Shown: positions 34,333-43,798 of the stretch, piece after piece
Position numbering within the stretch: the first letter of the stretch is position 1
How the letters are laid out: every line of letters begins with the position of its first letter
Source: GWE2-42-39 sp942493345
Lineage (GTDB): Bacteria; Bacteroidota; Bacteroidia; Bacteroidales; Prolixibacteraceae
Assembly (NCBI GenBank): GCA_942493345.1
Contig: OW818695.1
Span: 2,294,001 to 2,358,000 of the forward strand
Length of the DNA: 64,000 nt
Direction of reading: 5' to 3'
Position numbers and translations under genes: made by a program
The notes under the pieces: model-generated
Databases searched by the model: none
Told to the model about the DNA's origin: nothing
What the model saw: only the letters and a program-made list of their open reading frames with translations

Positions 34333-35274
34333 ATGATCACACTCACCCAACTCGAATACATTGTTGCTGTTGATACATACCGACATTTTGGAAAGGCGGC
34401 CGAAAGCTGTTTTATCACCCAGCCAACTCTGAGTATGCAGATTAAAAAGCTGGAAGAAGATTTGTCGGTTATTATTTTCGACCGCAGCAAACAACCGCTC
34501 ATCCCGACCGATGTTGGTGCCCGCATCATTGAGCAGTCGCGGATTTTATTAAAAGAAGCCGAAAAAATAAATAACATTATACGGGAACATAAGAACCTGA
34601 TTTCCGGAGAACTGAAAATTGGTATAATCCCGACTCTGGCTCCGTATCTTTTGCCCTTGTTTATTGGCAATTACAAACGGAAGTACCCAAACATTCATAT
34701 CAAAGTTGAAGAACTTACAACCAACAATATTATCGATCATTTGCAGCGCGATTTAATTGACGTAGGTATTTTGGTTACTCCTTTGCACGAAGAACGCATC
34801 AACGAGAAACCAATTTTTTATGAAGGAATGATGATTTATGCCCATCCGGATCATCCGCTACACAGCAAGGAAAGAATTATGGTGAAAGACATTGCCACCC
34901 CCGAAATATGGTTGCTGAGCGATGGTCATTGCTTTCGCCATCAGGTGATCAATCTTTGCTCGTATCAGGGTGGCAGTAACGAAAAACTACCTTTCCACTT
35001 CGAGGCCGGTTCGCTCGAAACGTTAATGAACATTATCGATAAAGAAGGTGGTTTAACGCTGATTCCTGAACTGGCAACGGTTGGAATGTCAGAAACCCGT
35101 TTTGACCAAGTACTAAAATTTTCCGACATCAACCCGTTGAGAGAAGTGAGTTTGGTGTATTCTCGCCACTTCGCAAAATCAAAACTCATTGATTTACTGT
35201 GGAAAGAGATCATTGTATCGATACCTGAAAAGCTATTGCAAAAAGAGCGGGGAACAATCGTTGAATGGAGATAA
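34333..35274 (+). CDS. oxyR: OxyR, LysR-type peroxide-sensing activator
   Basis: A 313-residue LysR-type regulator: HTH at about residues 1-60 (TLTQLEYIVAVDTYRHFGKAAESC), then a periplasmic-binding-like sensor. Cys200 and Cys209 in DGHCFRHQVINLCS align with the redox pair Cys199/Cys208 of E. coli OxyR, where H2O2 forms a disulfide that activates antioxidant genes. This spacing identifies OxyR among LysR proteins. No catalase or peroxidase gene is adjacent, so the regulon lies elsewhere. Confidence 0.93.
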   Translation: MITLTQLEYIVAVDTYRHFGKAAESCFITQPTLSMQIKKLEEDLSVIIFDRSKQPLIPTDVGARIIEQSRILLKEAEKINNIIREHKNLISGELKIGIIPTLAPYLLPLFIGNYKRKYPNIHIKVEELTTNNIIDHLQRDLIDVGILVTPLHEERINEKPIFYEGMMIYAHPDHPLHSKERIMVKDIATPEIWLLSDGHCFRHQVINLCSYQGGSNEKLPFHFEAGSLETLMNIIDKEGGLTLIPELATVGMSETRFDQVLKFSDINPLREVSLVYSRHFAKSKLIDLLWKEIIVSIPEKLLQKERGTIVEWR

Positions 35275-35292
35275 AAAAAGAACAATCTTTTA

Positions 35293-35323
35293 TTTGTGGT
35301 TTCAAAAAACTTGTTTTTCTTTG
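35293..35323 (+). promoter_or_regulatory. upstream promoter-like element before tRNA-Glu
   Basis: TTTG (35293-35296), 19 nt, then TTTCTTTG (35316-35323), one base off TAnnTTTG. What follows (GCAGCGCCAAAATTAAAGG) resembles the sequence after the second promoter, so the two may be a duplicated promoter. Confidence 0.45.
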
Positions 35324-35395
35324 CAGCGCCAAAATTAAAGGGTATGTTTCTGAAAAGACAGGGACAGATAATTTTGGAAAATTCTTCTGAAAAAG

Positions 35396-35426
35396 TTTGG
35401 CGGCTTCAAATTTTGATTTATTTTTG
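35396..35426 (+). promoter_or_regulatory. tRNA-Glu/rpsT promoter
   Basis: TTTG (35396-35399), 19 nt, then TATTTTTG (35419-35426): a perfect Bacteroidota promoter. Transcription would start near 35433, about 23 nt before the tRNA. Confidence 0.8.
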
Positions 35427-35455
35427 CAGTCCCAAAATCAGGGAACAATTAGGAT

Positions 35456-35527
35456 GGCCCGTTCGTCTAGCGGTTAGGACGCCAGATTTTCATTCTGGTA
35501 GCAGGGGTTCGATTCCCCTACGGGCTA
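35456..35527 (+). tRNA. tRNA-Glu (anticodon TTC)
   Basis: The 72-nt sequence folds as a full cloverleaf: acceptor GGCCCGT/ACGGGCT (with one G-U), D-arm with AGCGGTTAGGAC, anticodon stem CCAGA/TCTGG with loop TTTTCAT (anticodon TTC at 35489-35491), and T-arm AGGGG-TTCGATT-CCCCT. Discriminator A; no encoded CCA. rpsT follows 24 nt later. Confidence 0.97.
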
Positions 35528-35551
35528 CATAATTTAAAGAAAAAGATTAAA

Positions 35552-35803
35552 ATGGCAAGTCACAAATCTGCTGAAAAAAGAATCAGGCAAAACGAAGGCA
35601 AAAAAGCCGAGAACAAATATTACGCAAAAACCATGCGTAACGCATTGAAAAAAGTTCGCAATACTTCTGAAAAAGAAGAAGCTGTTGTTGAATTACCAAA
35701 ATTGGTTTCAATGATCGACAAATTGGCGAAGAAAAATGTGATCCACAAAAACAAAGCTGCCAATTTGAAATCGAAGATCGCTTTGCAGTTGAATAAGATG
35801 TAA
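35552..35803 (+). CDS. rpsT: 30S ribosomal protein S20
   Basis: S20 binds 16S rRNA early in 30S assembly. The 83-residue basic protein starts [23 protein letters not shown] and has the expected three-helix pattern ([18 protein letters not shown] at the end). It is 24 nt after tRNA-Glu and before a strong terminator, so tRNA and gene probably share the 35396 promoter. Confidence 0.97.
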   Translation: MASHKSAEKRIRQNEGKKAENKYYAKTMRNALKKVRNTSEKEEAVVELPKLVSMIDKLAKKNVIHKNKAANLKSKIALQLNKM

Positions 35804-35828
35804 AAATTAACGTATTTTTATATATAGA

Positions 35829-35859
35829 AAGCCTTTCTGGTAACGGAAAGGCTTTTTTT
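35829..35859 (+). terminator. rpsT intrinsic terminator
   Basis: AAGCCTTTC (35829-35837) pairs with GAAAGGCTT (35846-35854), followed by a T-run to 35859. Confidence 0.9.
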
Positions 35860-35872
35860 CGTATCATAAAAA

Positions 35873-36538
35873 TCAGTAAATCGGATATTTCAGCATGAGC
35901 TGCATGAGTTGGTTGGGGTTGTAATAAAATTTGCGTTTGTATTTCAGGTAGCGCTCGTTTATTTCTTCATGATTCAGTACAAAACCCGAAAAATCTTTCA
36001 CCTGGGTTCCCAGCCCATGTTTAATCGTTAGCTCGTCAACCCGGTTTTCAATTTGCCGCCGTTTGCCATGAAACAGGTATTTTACTCCCAAAAGCACAAT
36101 TCCCGCTGCCGTTCTCGAATCGTAATCGACAACATGTGCCAGCTCATGACCAATTACACCGATCTGTGCATTGAATGGCACATCTTTCAGTAGCAGTCCT
36201 TTTTTATTCCTCACTTTATTGTCGATGCTGATTTTATATACCCGGTTTATTTTCTTCCGGCATATAAAATCTGTTCGTGGCAGGCTTTGCATCGTAGTTT
36301 TTATATTTTTCTGCTGAAAGCGAATGTCGTGCTTCTCCAGTTCCGGGAAATAACTCAGCGCAACCAAACTTTGAAGCGCAAAATCTTCATCCAGGCTTTT
36401 ATTTGCTGAAAAATCTTCCGCCAGTACATCTTGCAGAAGTTTCATCTTTCCGTAGTTGAATTCTTTTACCGGGTCGGGCAGCCTGGCGAAAAGAGGCAAA
36501 TTTATAAGTAGTAATATGGTAAAAACAACCAGCTTCAT
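35873..36538 (-). CDS. secreted putative zinc metallopeptidase (HExxH)
   Basis: The 221-residue protein has a signal peptide (MKLVVFTILLLINLPLFA) and a HExxH site in IGVIGHELAHVVDYDSR with a downstream acidic patch (ENRVDELTIKHGLG) that could supply the third ligand, as in gluzincin/M48-like enzymes. No transmembrane helix follows, so it is likely periplasmic. No exact peptidase family recognised. It converges with rpsT and lies 63 nt upstream of the ArfB stop region. Confidence 0.7.
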   Translation of the reverse strand: MKLVVFTILLLINLPLFARLPDPVKEFNYGKMKLLQDVLAEDFSANKSLDEDFALQSLVALSYFPELEKHDIRFQQKNIKTTMQSLPRTDFICRKKINRVYKISIDNKVRNKKGLLLKDVPFNAQIGVIGHELAHVVDYDSRTAAGIVLLGVKYLFHGKRRQIENRVDELTIKHGLGTQVKDFSGFVLNHEEINERYLKYKRKFYYNPNQLMQLMLKYPIY

Positions 36539-36601
36539 GATCTAAAATTAAAGAAATCATGTCGATTACAAAAAATCTGATTTTTATTGCCGTATCATTT
36601 A

Positions 36602-37018
36602 CTAAAAGTCAATTTTCCCGCGTAGCGATTTTTTTTCACCCTGCAGTTTCTTCCCCTGAATCCGTTTTTCTACCGATGTCTTGGTTGGTCGGGTAGCCCT
36701 GCGTTTTTTCTGAGGTGTGAGCGCCTTTTCAATCAGGGCATATAATTTTGCGATGCAGGCGTCCTTATTCATCAATTGCGAACGTTCTTTCTGACTCACC
36801 ACCTGCAATAATCCATCGGCAGTAATTTTTGAGACCAGCTTTTCCAATAACAGCTGTTTTTGTTCTTCGGTCAGTAATTCCGATCTGGCAATATCGAAAC
36901 GAAGCGCTACCCGGGTATTGACCTTGTTCACGTTTTGTCCGCCGGGGCCACTGCTCCGCGAAGCCTGAAAAACAAATTCCGGGCTCAAATCAGGAATATG
37001 TACAAACTGGTTTTCCAT
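36602..37018 (-). CDS. arfB: alternative ribosome-rescue factor ArfB
   Basis: ArfB (YaeJ) enters ribosomes stalled on messages without a stop codon and hydrolyses the peptidyl-tRNA. The 138-residue length, GGQ at residues 26-28 (SGPGGQNVNKVNTRVAL), and the basic C-terminal tail (KKRRATRPTKTSVEKRIQG...) that probes the empty mRNA channel are all typical. It lacks the RF2 decoding domain, so it is not a release factor. Confidence 0.95.
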   Translation of the reverse strand: MENQFVHIPDLSPEFVFQASRSSGPGGQNVNKVNTRVALRFDIARSELLTEEQKQLLLEKLVSKITADGLLQVVSQKERSQLMNKDACIAKLYALIEKALTPQKKRRATRPTKTSVEKRIQGKKLQGEKKSLRGKIDF

Positions 37019-37341
37019 CGCTGTAAAGTTAAATCAAAAAAACATCAATTGCTGATGGACAATTCAAGTTGATATTGTATCAAAAATCTTTACATCAGTC
37101 ATCCCGAACTTATTTCAGCACCTCAATTCAAAACACCAAACCCTGAAATACCCCAAAATTTTGTGGCAAGGCGACAACTTTTGCTGAGGTTTTGTTTTTG
37201 GGAAGAATTGTATTGTAAAATCCCTGTTTCCGGCTTTCACCTCCTTCTTTTTCTGTTAAAAAGTTACAAAATAAAGGTCAGATTGGCCTTAGTTGAAAGA
37301 ATGTACTATCTTCGCAATCGATACTCAATTAATAGGTTTAA
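37019..37341. other. 323-nt region upstream of the DUF2723 operon
   Basis: No gene is seen except the small frame starting at 37342, listed separately. A half-palindrome GTCATCCCGAACTTATTTCAG near 37099 resembles one arm of interspersed repeats like that at 51604. The promoter at 37283-37314 is listed separately. Confidence 0.4.
37283..37314 (+). promoter_or_regulatory. promoter upstream of the DUF2723 operon
   Basis: TTG (37283-37285), 21 nt, then TATCTTCG (37307-37314), identical to the tracrRNA -7 element. The start would be near 37321, giving a ~155-nt leader that includes a 45-codon ORF. Confidence 0.6.
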
Positions 37342-37479
37342 ATGAAACGGACATGCTTACACCAAAACACAAACACAGATGAACAAGCTGCATGTGAGTT
37401 CCATCCGGTGGAATATTTTGTTCGGATAGTAGAGGTTGAACCAGAAGTAAATCAGAATTTTAAAAATTTGTTCGGATGA
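37342..37479 (+). CDS. small ORF, 45 aa, coupled to the DUF2723 gene
   Basis: ATG 37342 opens a 45-codon frame (MKRTCLHQNTNTDEQAAC...) whose TGA (37477-37479) overlaps the ATG of the next gene (37476) in an ATGA junction. It lies wholly within the predicted leader of that operon. No signal peptide, membrane helix or family is recognised. It may be a leader peptide that tunes translation of the downstream gene, or chance. Confidence 0.35.
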   Translation: MKRTCLHQNTNTDEQAACEFHPVEYFVRIVEVEPEVNQNFKNLFG

Positions 37480-40400
37480 AAAATTACAAGCTGATCAACA
37501 ACGCTTTTGGCTGGCTTACTTTTTTTGTGGCTGCTGTCACCTATTTGCTGACCATTGAGCCAACAGCAAGTTTTTGGGACTGTGGTGAGTTCATAACTAC
37601 ATCGTACAAACTGGAAGTTGGCCATCCTCCGGGCGCACCTTTTTTTATGGTTCTGGGACGATTTTTCACCATCCTTGCAGGCAGTTCAGCGAAAGCTGCC
37701 ATGGCGATCAATGCCTTATCGGCATTAGCCAGTGCGTTTACTATTCTTTTCCTGTTTTGGACCATTACCCACCTGGCGAAAAAATTAATCGGCAACGGCG
37801 AAGAACTTAGTCTGCCCCAAACCATTGCTATTATTGGCAGTGGAATGGTTGGTGCCCTGGCTTATACATTTTCCGATACATTCTGGTTTTCGGCAGTTGA
37901 AGGCGAAGTATATGCCTCCTCTTCCCTGATAACGGCCATTGTATTCTGGGCCATCCTCAAATGGGAAGATTCGGCTGATCAACCATACGCCAACCGGTGG
38001 ATTATCTTTATCGCTTATATGGTCGGGCTTTCTATCGGAATTCACTTGTTAAACCTGCTTGCTATTCCGGCAATCGTCTTTGTTTATTATTTCAAAAAAT
38101 ACAATGCCGATAAAAAAGGGGTTCTTTACTGTCTGGCAATTTCTTTTGTGATCGTAGCTGTTATCATGTATGGGATTATTCCCGGCGTGGTAGAAATAGC
38201 ATCAAAATTCGAACTTCTTTTTGTAAATGGAATTGGACTTCCATATAATACGGGGGTAATTATTTATGCAATCTTGCTGGTCAGTCTTATTGTTTGGGGT
38301 ATCCGTTATACAATCAGCAAAAAAATGGTTCTGTGGAATACGATATTGCTCAGTTTTACGGTTATACTGATCGGCTATTCTTCGTTTGCCATCATCGTTA
38401 TTCGTTCTTCGTCCGACACGCCGATGGACCAAAACAGTCCCGATAATGTATTTTCCCTGCTCGGATATTTAAACCGTGAACAATACGGCGATCGCCCGCT
38501 TTTTTACGGAAGATATTACAACACTCCGCTCGACGAGAACAAACCTTATGTTGACGATAAACCGTACTATATCAAGAAAAATGGCAAATATGTAATTGCC
38601 GATATGCGCGAAAAAGCACAGTTCAACAGCGATTACTGTACATTTCTGCCACGTATGTACAGTCGCGAAGAACAGCATGTTGAAGATTACAAGCAATGGG
38701 CCAACATCAAGGGGAGGAATGTTCGTTATACCGATTCTTCAGGTGAAACCCAAATGTTGCAAATACCGACTTTCGGTGAAAATATGACTTTCTTTTTCCG
38801 TTATCAGGTTGGTTACATGTACCTGCGCTATTTCATGTGGAATTTCGTAGGACGGCAAAACGACATTCAGGGACATGGAGGAATTTCAAATGGCAACTGG
38901 ATCAGTGGAATCAACTTCATCGACTCGGCACGTCTGGGAAACCAAAAAACGTTGCCTGCTCATTTGAAAGATAACAAGGGAAGAAATGCGTATTATTTTT
39001 TCCCGCTTATTCTTGGGTTGATTGGATTTTTCTATATGTATAACAAAGGCAAATCGGGGAAACAAGATCTCTGGGTAGTTTCCTTATTGTTCCTGATGAC
39101 TGGTTTGGCCATTGTATTTTACCTGAACCAATATCCGCATCAGCCCCGCGAACGCGACTATGCTTATGCCGGATCGTTTTATGCATTTGCCATTTGGATT
39201 GGAATCGGGGTATTGTCGCTGTATGAGGCAATGAAAAAGCTGGCTCCGGCAAAGATAAGCGCCATCGTGGTTTCTGCTTTATCGCTGATTTTAGTGCCCG
39301 GAATTATGGCTTCCGAAAACTGGGATGATCACGATCGTTCAGATCGCTATACAGCCCGTGAGTTTGGAGCCAATTACCTAAAATCATGCAAACCAAATTC
39401 TGTTATTTTCACTAATGGCGACAACGATACTTTCCCTCTCTGGTACAATCAGGAAGTGGAAGGATTCCGCACCGATGTGCGAGTATGTAATCTCAGCTAT
39501 TTCCAAACCGACTGGTATGTAGACCAAATGAAGAGCAAAGCATACAACTCCGACCCGCTGCCAATCAGTCTTACCCACGACCAATACGTACAGGGAGTCC
39601 GCGATGTGGTGTACCTGATGAGCGACCCACGTATCAAAGGAGCCATAGAGTTAAGAAAGGCCATCGACTTTGTCAAGGATAATAATCCGAAAACAAAACT
39701 AACTCAATACGATAATGCAGCCTATATTCCAACCAAACAACTTTATTATGTAGTCGACAAGGACGCCGTGATCCGGAACAAGGTGGTTGAGCCGAAAGAC
39801 TACAATAACATTGTAGATACAATCTTTATCGATTTCGGAAACAAAAGTTATGTGACTAAAGACGAGTTGATGGTTCTCGATATGATTGATCAAACCAACT
39901 GGAAGCGGCCTATCTATTGGGCAATCACCGTTGGCCGCGATAAATACCTGGGCCTTCAGGATTATTTCCGGCTCGAAGGTTTTGCGTACCGCTTTGTCCC
40001 ATTGAAATCGGAAAGCAGCAATATTCAGGTGGGTGGTGTAAACACCGATTTGATGTACAAAAACATGATGGAAGATTTTACCTGGGGAAATATGGAAAAA
40101 CCGAATGTTTACATTGACGAAAACAATTCGCGCATGATGATGAACATTCGTAATAATTTTAATCGATTGGCCGAAGCATTGATCGCGGAAGGAAAAAACG
40201 ACTCGGCAATTGCTGTACTCGACCGCTCTGTAGAGCTGATTCCCAACAAGACTGTTCCGTATAATTATTTCACGATCATGATGGCTGAAAACTATTTTAA
40301 AGCAGGAGCCAGTGAAAAAGGCAGCGAAATAATTAAACAAATGAGTGAGATGTATCTTCAGGAAATAGACTATTACCTGGCGTTGGATAAAAAATTTACC

Positions 40401-40547
40401 AACATTGTTGATGAGGAGATTCAACGTGTTCTTTATTTCATACGCGAGATGAATACTATCTGCAAGGAAAACGGACAGGAAAAACTGGCGAAAGAAATTT
40501 TGGAAGGCTATAATAAATATCTGGAAATATACAGTTCCTCGAAATGA
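37476..40547 (+). CDS. DUF2723 family membrane protein (PMT-like glycosyltransferase fold)
   Basis: A 1023-residue protein. The N-terminal half has about 10-12 membrane helices and the DUF2723 signature SFWDCGEFITTSYKLEVGHPPGAPFF, with the acidic residue pattern of GT-C mannosyltransferases. A large soluble C-terminal part follows, ending with TPR-like helices (about 850-1010, with NSRMMMNIRNNFNRLAEALI). In Bacteroidota such proteins are suspected of protein O-glycosylation or lipid-linked sugar transfer; this is not proven. The next gene starts within its stop codon, so the deacetylase may act on the same glycan. Confidence 0.9.
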   Translation: MKNYKLINNAFGWLTFFVAAVTYLLTIEPTASFWDCGEFITTSYKLEVGHPPGAPFFMVLGRFFTILAGSSAKAAMAINALSALASAFTILFLFWTITHLAKKLIGNGEELSLPQTIAIIGSGMVGALAYTFSDTFWFSAVEGEVYASSSLITAIVFWAILKWEDSADQPYANRWIIFIAYMVGLSIGIHLLNLLAIPAIVFVYYFKKYNADKKGVLYCLAISFVIVAVIMYGIIPGVVEIASKFELLFVNGIGLPYNTGVIIYAILLVSLIVWGIRYTISKKMVLWNTILLSFTVILIGYSSFAIIVIRSSSDTPMDQNSPDNVFSLLGYLNREQYGDRPLFYGRYYNTPLDENKPYVDDKPYYIKKNGKYVIADMREKAQFNSDYCTFLPRMYSREEQHVEDYKQWANIKGRNVRYTDSSGETQMLQIPTFGENMTFFFRYQVGYMYLRYFMWNFVGRQNDIQGHGGISNGNWISGINFIDSARLGNQKTLPAHLKDNKGRNAYYFFPLILGLIGFFYMYNKGKSGKQDLWVVSLLFLMTGLAIVFYLNQYPHQPRERDYAYAGSFYAFAIWIGIGVLSLYEAMKKLAPAKISAIVVSALSLILVPGIMASENWDDHDRSDRYTAREFGANYLKSCKPNSVIFTNGDNDTFPLWYNQEVEGFRTDVRVCNLSYFQTDWYVDQMKSKAYNSDPLPISLTHDQYVQGVRDVVYLMSDPRIKGAIELRKAIDFVKDNNPKTKLTQYDNAAYIPTKQLYYVVDKDAVIRNKVVEPKDYNNIVDTIFIDFGNKSYVTKDELMVLDMIDQTNWKRPIYWAITVGRDKYLGLQDYFRLEGFAYRFVPLKSESSNIQVGGVNTDLMYKNMMEDFTWGNMEKPNVYIDENNSRMMMNIRNNFNRLAEALIAEGKNDSAIAVLDRSVELIPNKTVPYNYFTIMMAENYFKAGASEKGSEIIKQMSEMYLQEIDYYLALDKKFTNIVDEEIQRVLYFIREMNTICKENGQEKLAKEILEGYNKYLEIYSSSK

Positions 40548-41170
40548 TGCGTTTGAACCCCGGGGTTCGCTTACCGCGGATCGTACGGTTTTTATACGGA
40601 AAAGCGCTTTGGAGAATCAAAAGGGAAGAAAAGGTAGTTTATCTCACTTTCGATGATGGACCGATTTCCGAAGTTACCCCCTGGGTACTCGATTTGCTGA
40701 AACAGGAAAACATCAAGGCAACATTTTTTTGTGTGGGAGAAAATGTAAAAAAACACCCCGCTGTTTTCCAACAGGTTTTGGCGGGAGGACATGCTGTGGG
40801 CAACCATACATTCAACCACGTGCAGGGATTGAAATCTAATCGAGACAGCTACTTGTCCAATATTGAAAAAGCAGATCGCTTGATTGGTTCTTCGTTGTTC
40901 AGACCGCCACACGGTTTTTTAAAGCATTCGCAATATCGTTTGCTGAAAAAAAAGTACCGGATTGTGATGTGGGATGTGCTGAGCCGCGATTTCGACCGCC
41001 GCATTTCGGCAACGGAAGTTTCTGATAATGTGACAGATTTTGTAAGGTCGGGGTCCATCATTGTATTTCACGATTCGCTGAAGGCTGAGAAAAACATGAA
41101 AGAAGCCCTTCCCGAAGTCATTCGATCTTTGAAAAAACAAGATTACCGGTTCGAAACGATACCGGTTTAA
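40544..41170 (+). CDS. polysaccharide deacetylase (NodB/CE4 family)
   Basis: A 208-residue CE4 enzyme with all motifs: TFDDGP with Asp37-Asp38, NHTFNH with metal ligands His88 and His92, RPPHG at 120-124, and IIVFHDS with the catalytic His176. Family members remove N-acetyl groups from GlcNAc-type polymers. There is no clear signal peptide, only a short basic amphipathic start, so it may act at the inner-membrane face. It overlaps the DUF2723 gene by ATGA, implying coupled production. Confidence 0.92.
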   Translation: MMRLNPGVRLPRIVRFLYGKALWRIKREEKVVYLTFDDGPISEVTPWVLDLLKQENIKATFFCVGENVKKHPAVFQQVLAGGHAVGNHTFNHVQGLKSNRDSYLSNIEKADRLIGSSLFRPPHGFLKHSQYRLLKKKYRIVMWDVLSRDFDRRISATEVSDNVTDFVRSGSIIVFHDSLKAEKNMKEALPEVIRSLKKQDYRFETIPV

Positions 41171-41332
41171 AAAACAAGAAATAAGAAATGAAAAATCCGG
41201 TTGCAGGAGCATTCGTGATATTTCGATATTTCTCATTTCTTGTTCGATATTCGATTTGATATTTAGAAATGAGGAGGGACCTATAAACCTGGGTTCAGCG
41301 TTAAACACGTTCAATTTGAAAAAACAAAACCG

Positions 41333-42601
41333 ATGAATATTCTTATTGTAGGCTCCGGAGGGAGAGAACATGCAATGGCGTGGAAAATTAAACAATCGCC
41401 GAAAGTAGAAAAACTATTTATTGCTCCGGGCAATGCGGGGACTTCCGAATTGGGCATCAACCTGCCGATTGGTGTTTCCGATTTTGAAGGCATCAAAAAG
41501 GCCATTACCGACCATCAAATCGACTTGCTTTTGGTTGGTCCGGAAGTACCGCTCTGCGAAGGTTTGCACGATTATCTGCTTCTTCAGGAAGAACTGAAAG
41601 GCTTGAAAATCGTTGGTCCCCGGCAAAAAGGCGCCATGCTCGAAGGAAGTAAGGATTTTGCCAAAGATTTTATGGTTCGTCATGGCATTCCGACAGCCCG
41701 GTATCGTACAATTACCAAAGAAACGCTGAACGAAGGCATCAACTTTCTGAAAATGATGGACGCGCCATACGTGCTGAAAGCCGACGGACTGGCTGCCGGG
41801 AAGGGAGTACTCATTATTGATAATTTTGATGAAGCGGCCGCCTCGCTGCGTGAAATGCTCGATGGACAGTTTGGCGCTGCCAGTAGCAAAGTAGTGATCG
41901 AAGAATTTTTGAGCGGCGTGGAGTGTTCTGTATTTATAATGACAGATGGCAAAAATTACAAAATATTACCGGTTGCAAAAGATTATAAACGCATTGGCGA
42001 AGGCGACACCGGACTGAACACCGGTGGCATGGGCGCTATTTCTCCGGTTCCGTTTGCCGATGAAATATTTATGCAGAAGGTGGAGGAGCGTATTGCCAAA
42101 CCGACTGTCGAAGGGTTGCAGAAAGATGAAATTCCGTACCAGGGTTTTATTTTTTTAGGGTTGATCAATGTGAAAAATGAACCTTTTGTTATTGAATACA
42201 ATGTTCGCATGGGCGACCCGGAAACCGAGGCCGTCATGCTGCGCATCAAATCTGATTTTGTGGAATTGCTCGAAGGAGTAGCCGATGGCGCTTTGGCCGG
42301 TAAAACCCTTGAAATTGATTTGCGTACAGCTGTTACGGTCATGATGGTATCGGGCGGTTATCCCGGTTCGTACCCGAAAGGCAAAATAATGAGCGGCTTC
42401 AACCAGGTTGATGGCAGCATTTTGTTCCATGCAGGTACCAACCTGTCGGATGGGAATGTAGTTACCGACGGAGGCCGTGTAATCGCAGTCAGTTCGTACG
42501 GAAATTCGATGGAAGAAGCGTTGGCCGTTTCATACAAAAACGCTGAAAAAATCGGGTACGAAGGCAAGTATTACCGGAAAGACCTGGGTTTTGATTTGTA
42601 A
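41333..42601 (+). CDS. purD: phosphoribosylamine-glycine ligase
   Basis: PurD (GAR synthetase) joins phosphoribosylamine and glycine in purine synthesis. The 422-residue ATP-grasp enzyme has [16 protein letters not shown] at the start, the P-loop-like [29 protein letters not shown], and the metal site [12 protein letters not shown]. It is 162 nt after the deacetylase gene and stands apart in function from its neighbours. No oddity. Confidence 0.97.
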   Translation: MNILIVGSGGREHAMAWKIKQSPKVEKLFIAPGNAGTSELGINLPIGVSDFEGIKKAITDHQIDLLLVGPEVPLCEGLHDYLLLQEELKGLKIVGPRQKGAMLEGSKDFAKDFMVRHGIPTARYRTITKETLNEGINFLKMMDAPYVLKADGLAAGKGVLIIDNFDEAAASLREMLDGQFGAASSKVVIEEFLSGVECSVFIMTDGKNYKILPVAKDYKRIGEGDTGLNTGGMGAISPVPFADEIFMQKVEERIAKPTVEGLQKDEIPYQGFIFLGLINVKNEPFVIEYNVRMGDPETEAVMLRIKSDFVELLEGVADGALAGKTLEIDLRTAVTVMMVSGGYPGSYPKGKIMSGFNQVDGSILFHAGTNLSDGNVVTDGGRVIAVSSYGNSMEEALAVSYKNAEKIGYEGKYYRKDLGFDL

Positions 42602-42613
42602 ACAAAGGAATGG

Positions 42614-42788
42614 CTGAATTGTTGAATTGTTGAATGGATAACAAATGCTTTTCAGTTGATTTCGGAGCCACTAAATTTGGAATTTGATTTATTGGATTTT
42701 CACATGAATTGCTGAATGGATGAATTGTTGAATGGCTGTTTTTTTAACTCGAAACTCAATACTCGGAACTCAATACTCAAAACTCAAC
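42614..42788. repeat. low-complexity direct repeats between purD and the DUF6427-like gene
   Basis: Two blocks recur. TGAATTGTTGAATGG-type words appear near 42614-42640 and again at about 42708-42735. AACTCAATACTC-type words are repeated about three times at about 42756-42785. Similar fragments appear near 49541 and 57660. They look like expanded intergenic repeats with no coding role. Confidence 0.55.
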
Positions 42789-42790
42789 CC

Positions 42791-43798
42791 ATGATACTGA
42801 GAATACTTCGGACCAACCATGCATATCATTTTCTTCTGGTCCCGTTGATGGCCGTTTTACTTTGGATGCCGTCGCTGATCAAGCCGGAACCGTATCCGTT
42901 TTATGCAGGAGAAGACATGATGCCTTTCTATCGGCCGGTTGCCTGGCTGATGGCGCAAAGCGCCTTTCTGAATAGCATCGTGCCGCTTGTGTTGCTGGTC
43001 GTGCTGTCATTTCTCGTTATCAGGCTAAATATTCAGTATGCCTTCATCCGTATCCGTACTTTTTTACCTGCCAACTTGCTTGTTGTCATCACCAGCGGAT
43101 TTGTCGTCATGCATGCGATGCACCCTGTTTATTTCGCGGTTTTTTTTATCCTGTTTGCCATCGATCGTATTTTCGATTCCTATGAAAAAGAACAATTTCA
43201 TTCAAACTCGTTTGATGCCGGATTGCTGATTTCGCTCGGTTCACTTTTTTACATGAACCTGATCTTCTTTTTCCCAATGGTATGGGCCGGACTGATTGTG
43301 ATTCACAGGCAAATTAAATGGCGCGACGTTGTATTGCCCCTGTTTGGACTTTTGCTTCCCTGGATGTTTACCTTTGCCGGGTATTTCTTTTTCAATAAGT
43401 TCTTCGATTTGCTGGACATTCTTAAGAAAAATCTCCTGACCGACATTGATTTTATCTCCTTCGATAAATTTTTCGACAACAATATTCCTCTATTGGCTTA
43501 CCTGGCTTTTATGGGAATCATTACCTTTTTGAGCAGTATCTTTTTGTTGGTACAGTACGACGAGAAAAAGATTAGTTCCCGGAAATTCTTCCAGGTATTC
43601 TTTTTTGTTTTTCTGATTCCTTTGGTGCTGATTCTTGCTGTACCTGCCGTTTCACTGGAAATATTTATTGTCCTGTCGGTCCCGCTTTCTTTTCTGATCT
43701 CCAACTACCTGGTATTCATGAAACGAAAAGTTTGGGGTGAAATTTTTCTTTACATGTTGCTTGCCGGAGTTATCTATCTGCAATTTGCTCCAAAATGA
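42791..43798 (+). CDS. multi-spanning membrane protein (DUF6427-like)
   Basis: The start at ATG 42791 gives MILRILRTNHAYHFLLVPLMAVLLWMP. The longer frame upstream runs through the repeat block and is not preferred. The 335-residue protein has about 8-9 hydrophobic helices with short loops, resembling the Bacteroidota DUF6427 membrane proteins. Its stop overlaps the carbamoyltransferase start by ATGA, so the two are translated together and may work on one envelope product. Family assignment is by pattern only. Confidence 0.75.
   Translation: MILRILRTNHAYHFLLVPLMAVLLWMPSLIKPEPYPFYAGEDMMPFYRPVAWLMAQSAFLNSIVPLVLLVVLSFLVIRLNIQYAFIRIRTFLPANLLVVITSGFVVMHAMHPVYFAVFFILFAIDRIFDSYEKEQFHSNSFDAGLLISLGSLFYMNLIFFFPMVWAGLIVIHRQIKWRDVVLPLFGLLLPWMFTFAGYFFFNKFFDLLDILKKNLLTDIDFISFDKFFDNNIPLLAYLAFMGIITFLSSIFLLVQYDEKKISSRKFFQVFFFVFLIPLVLILAVPAVSLEIFIVLSVPLSFLISNYLVFMKRKVWGEIFLYMLLAGVIYLQFAPK

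Noticed and set aside
41172..41240. Inverted repeat around AACAAGAAAT / TCATTTCTTGTT after the NodB gene
   Set aside because: The stem is short and AT-only with a long loop; it is not a convincing terminator.
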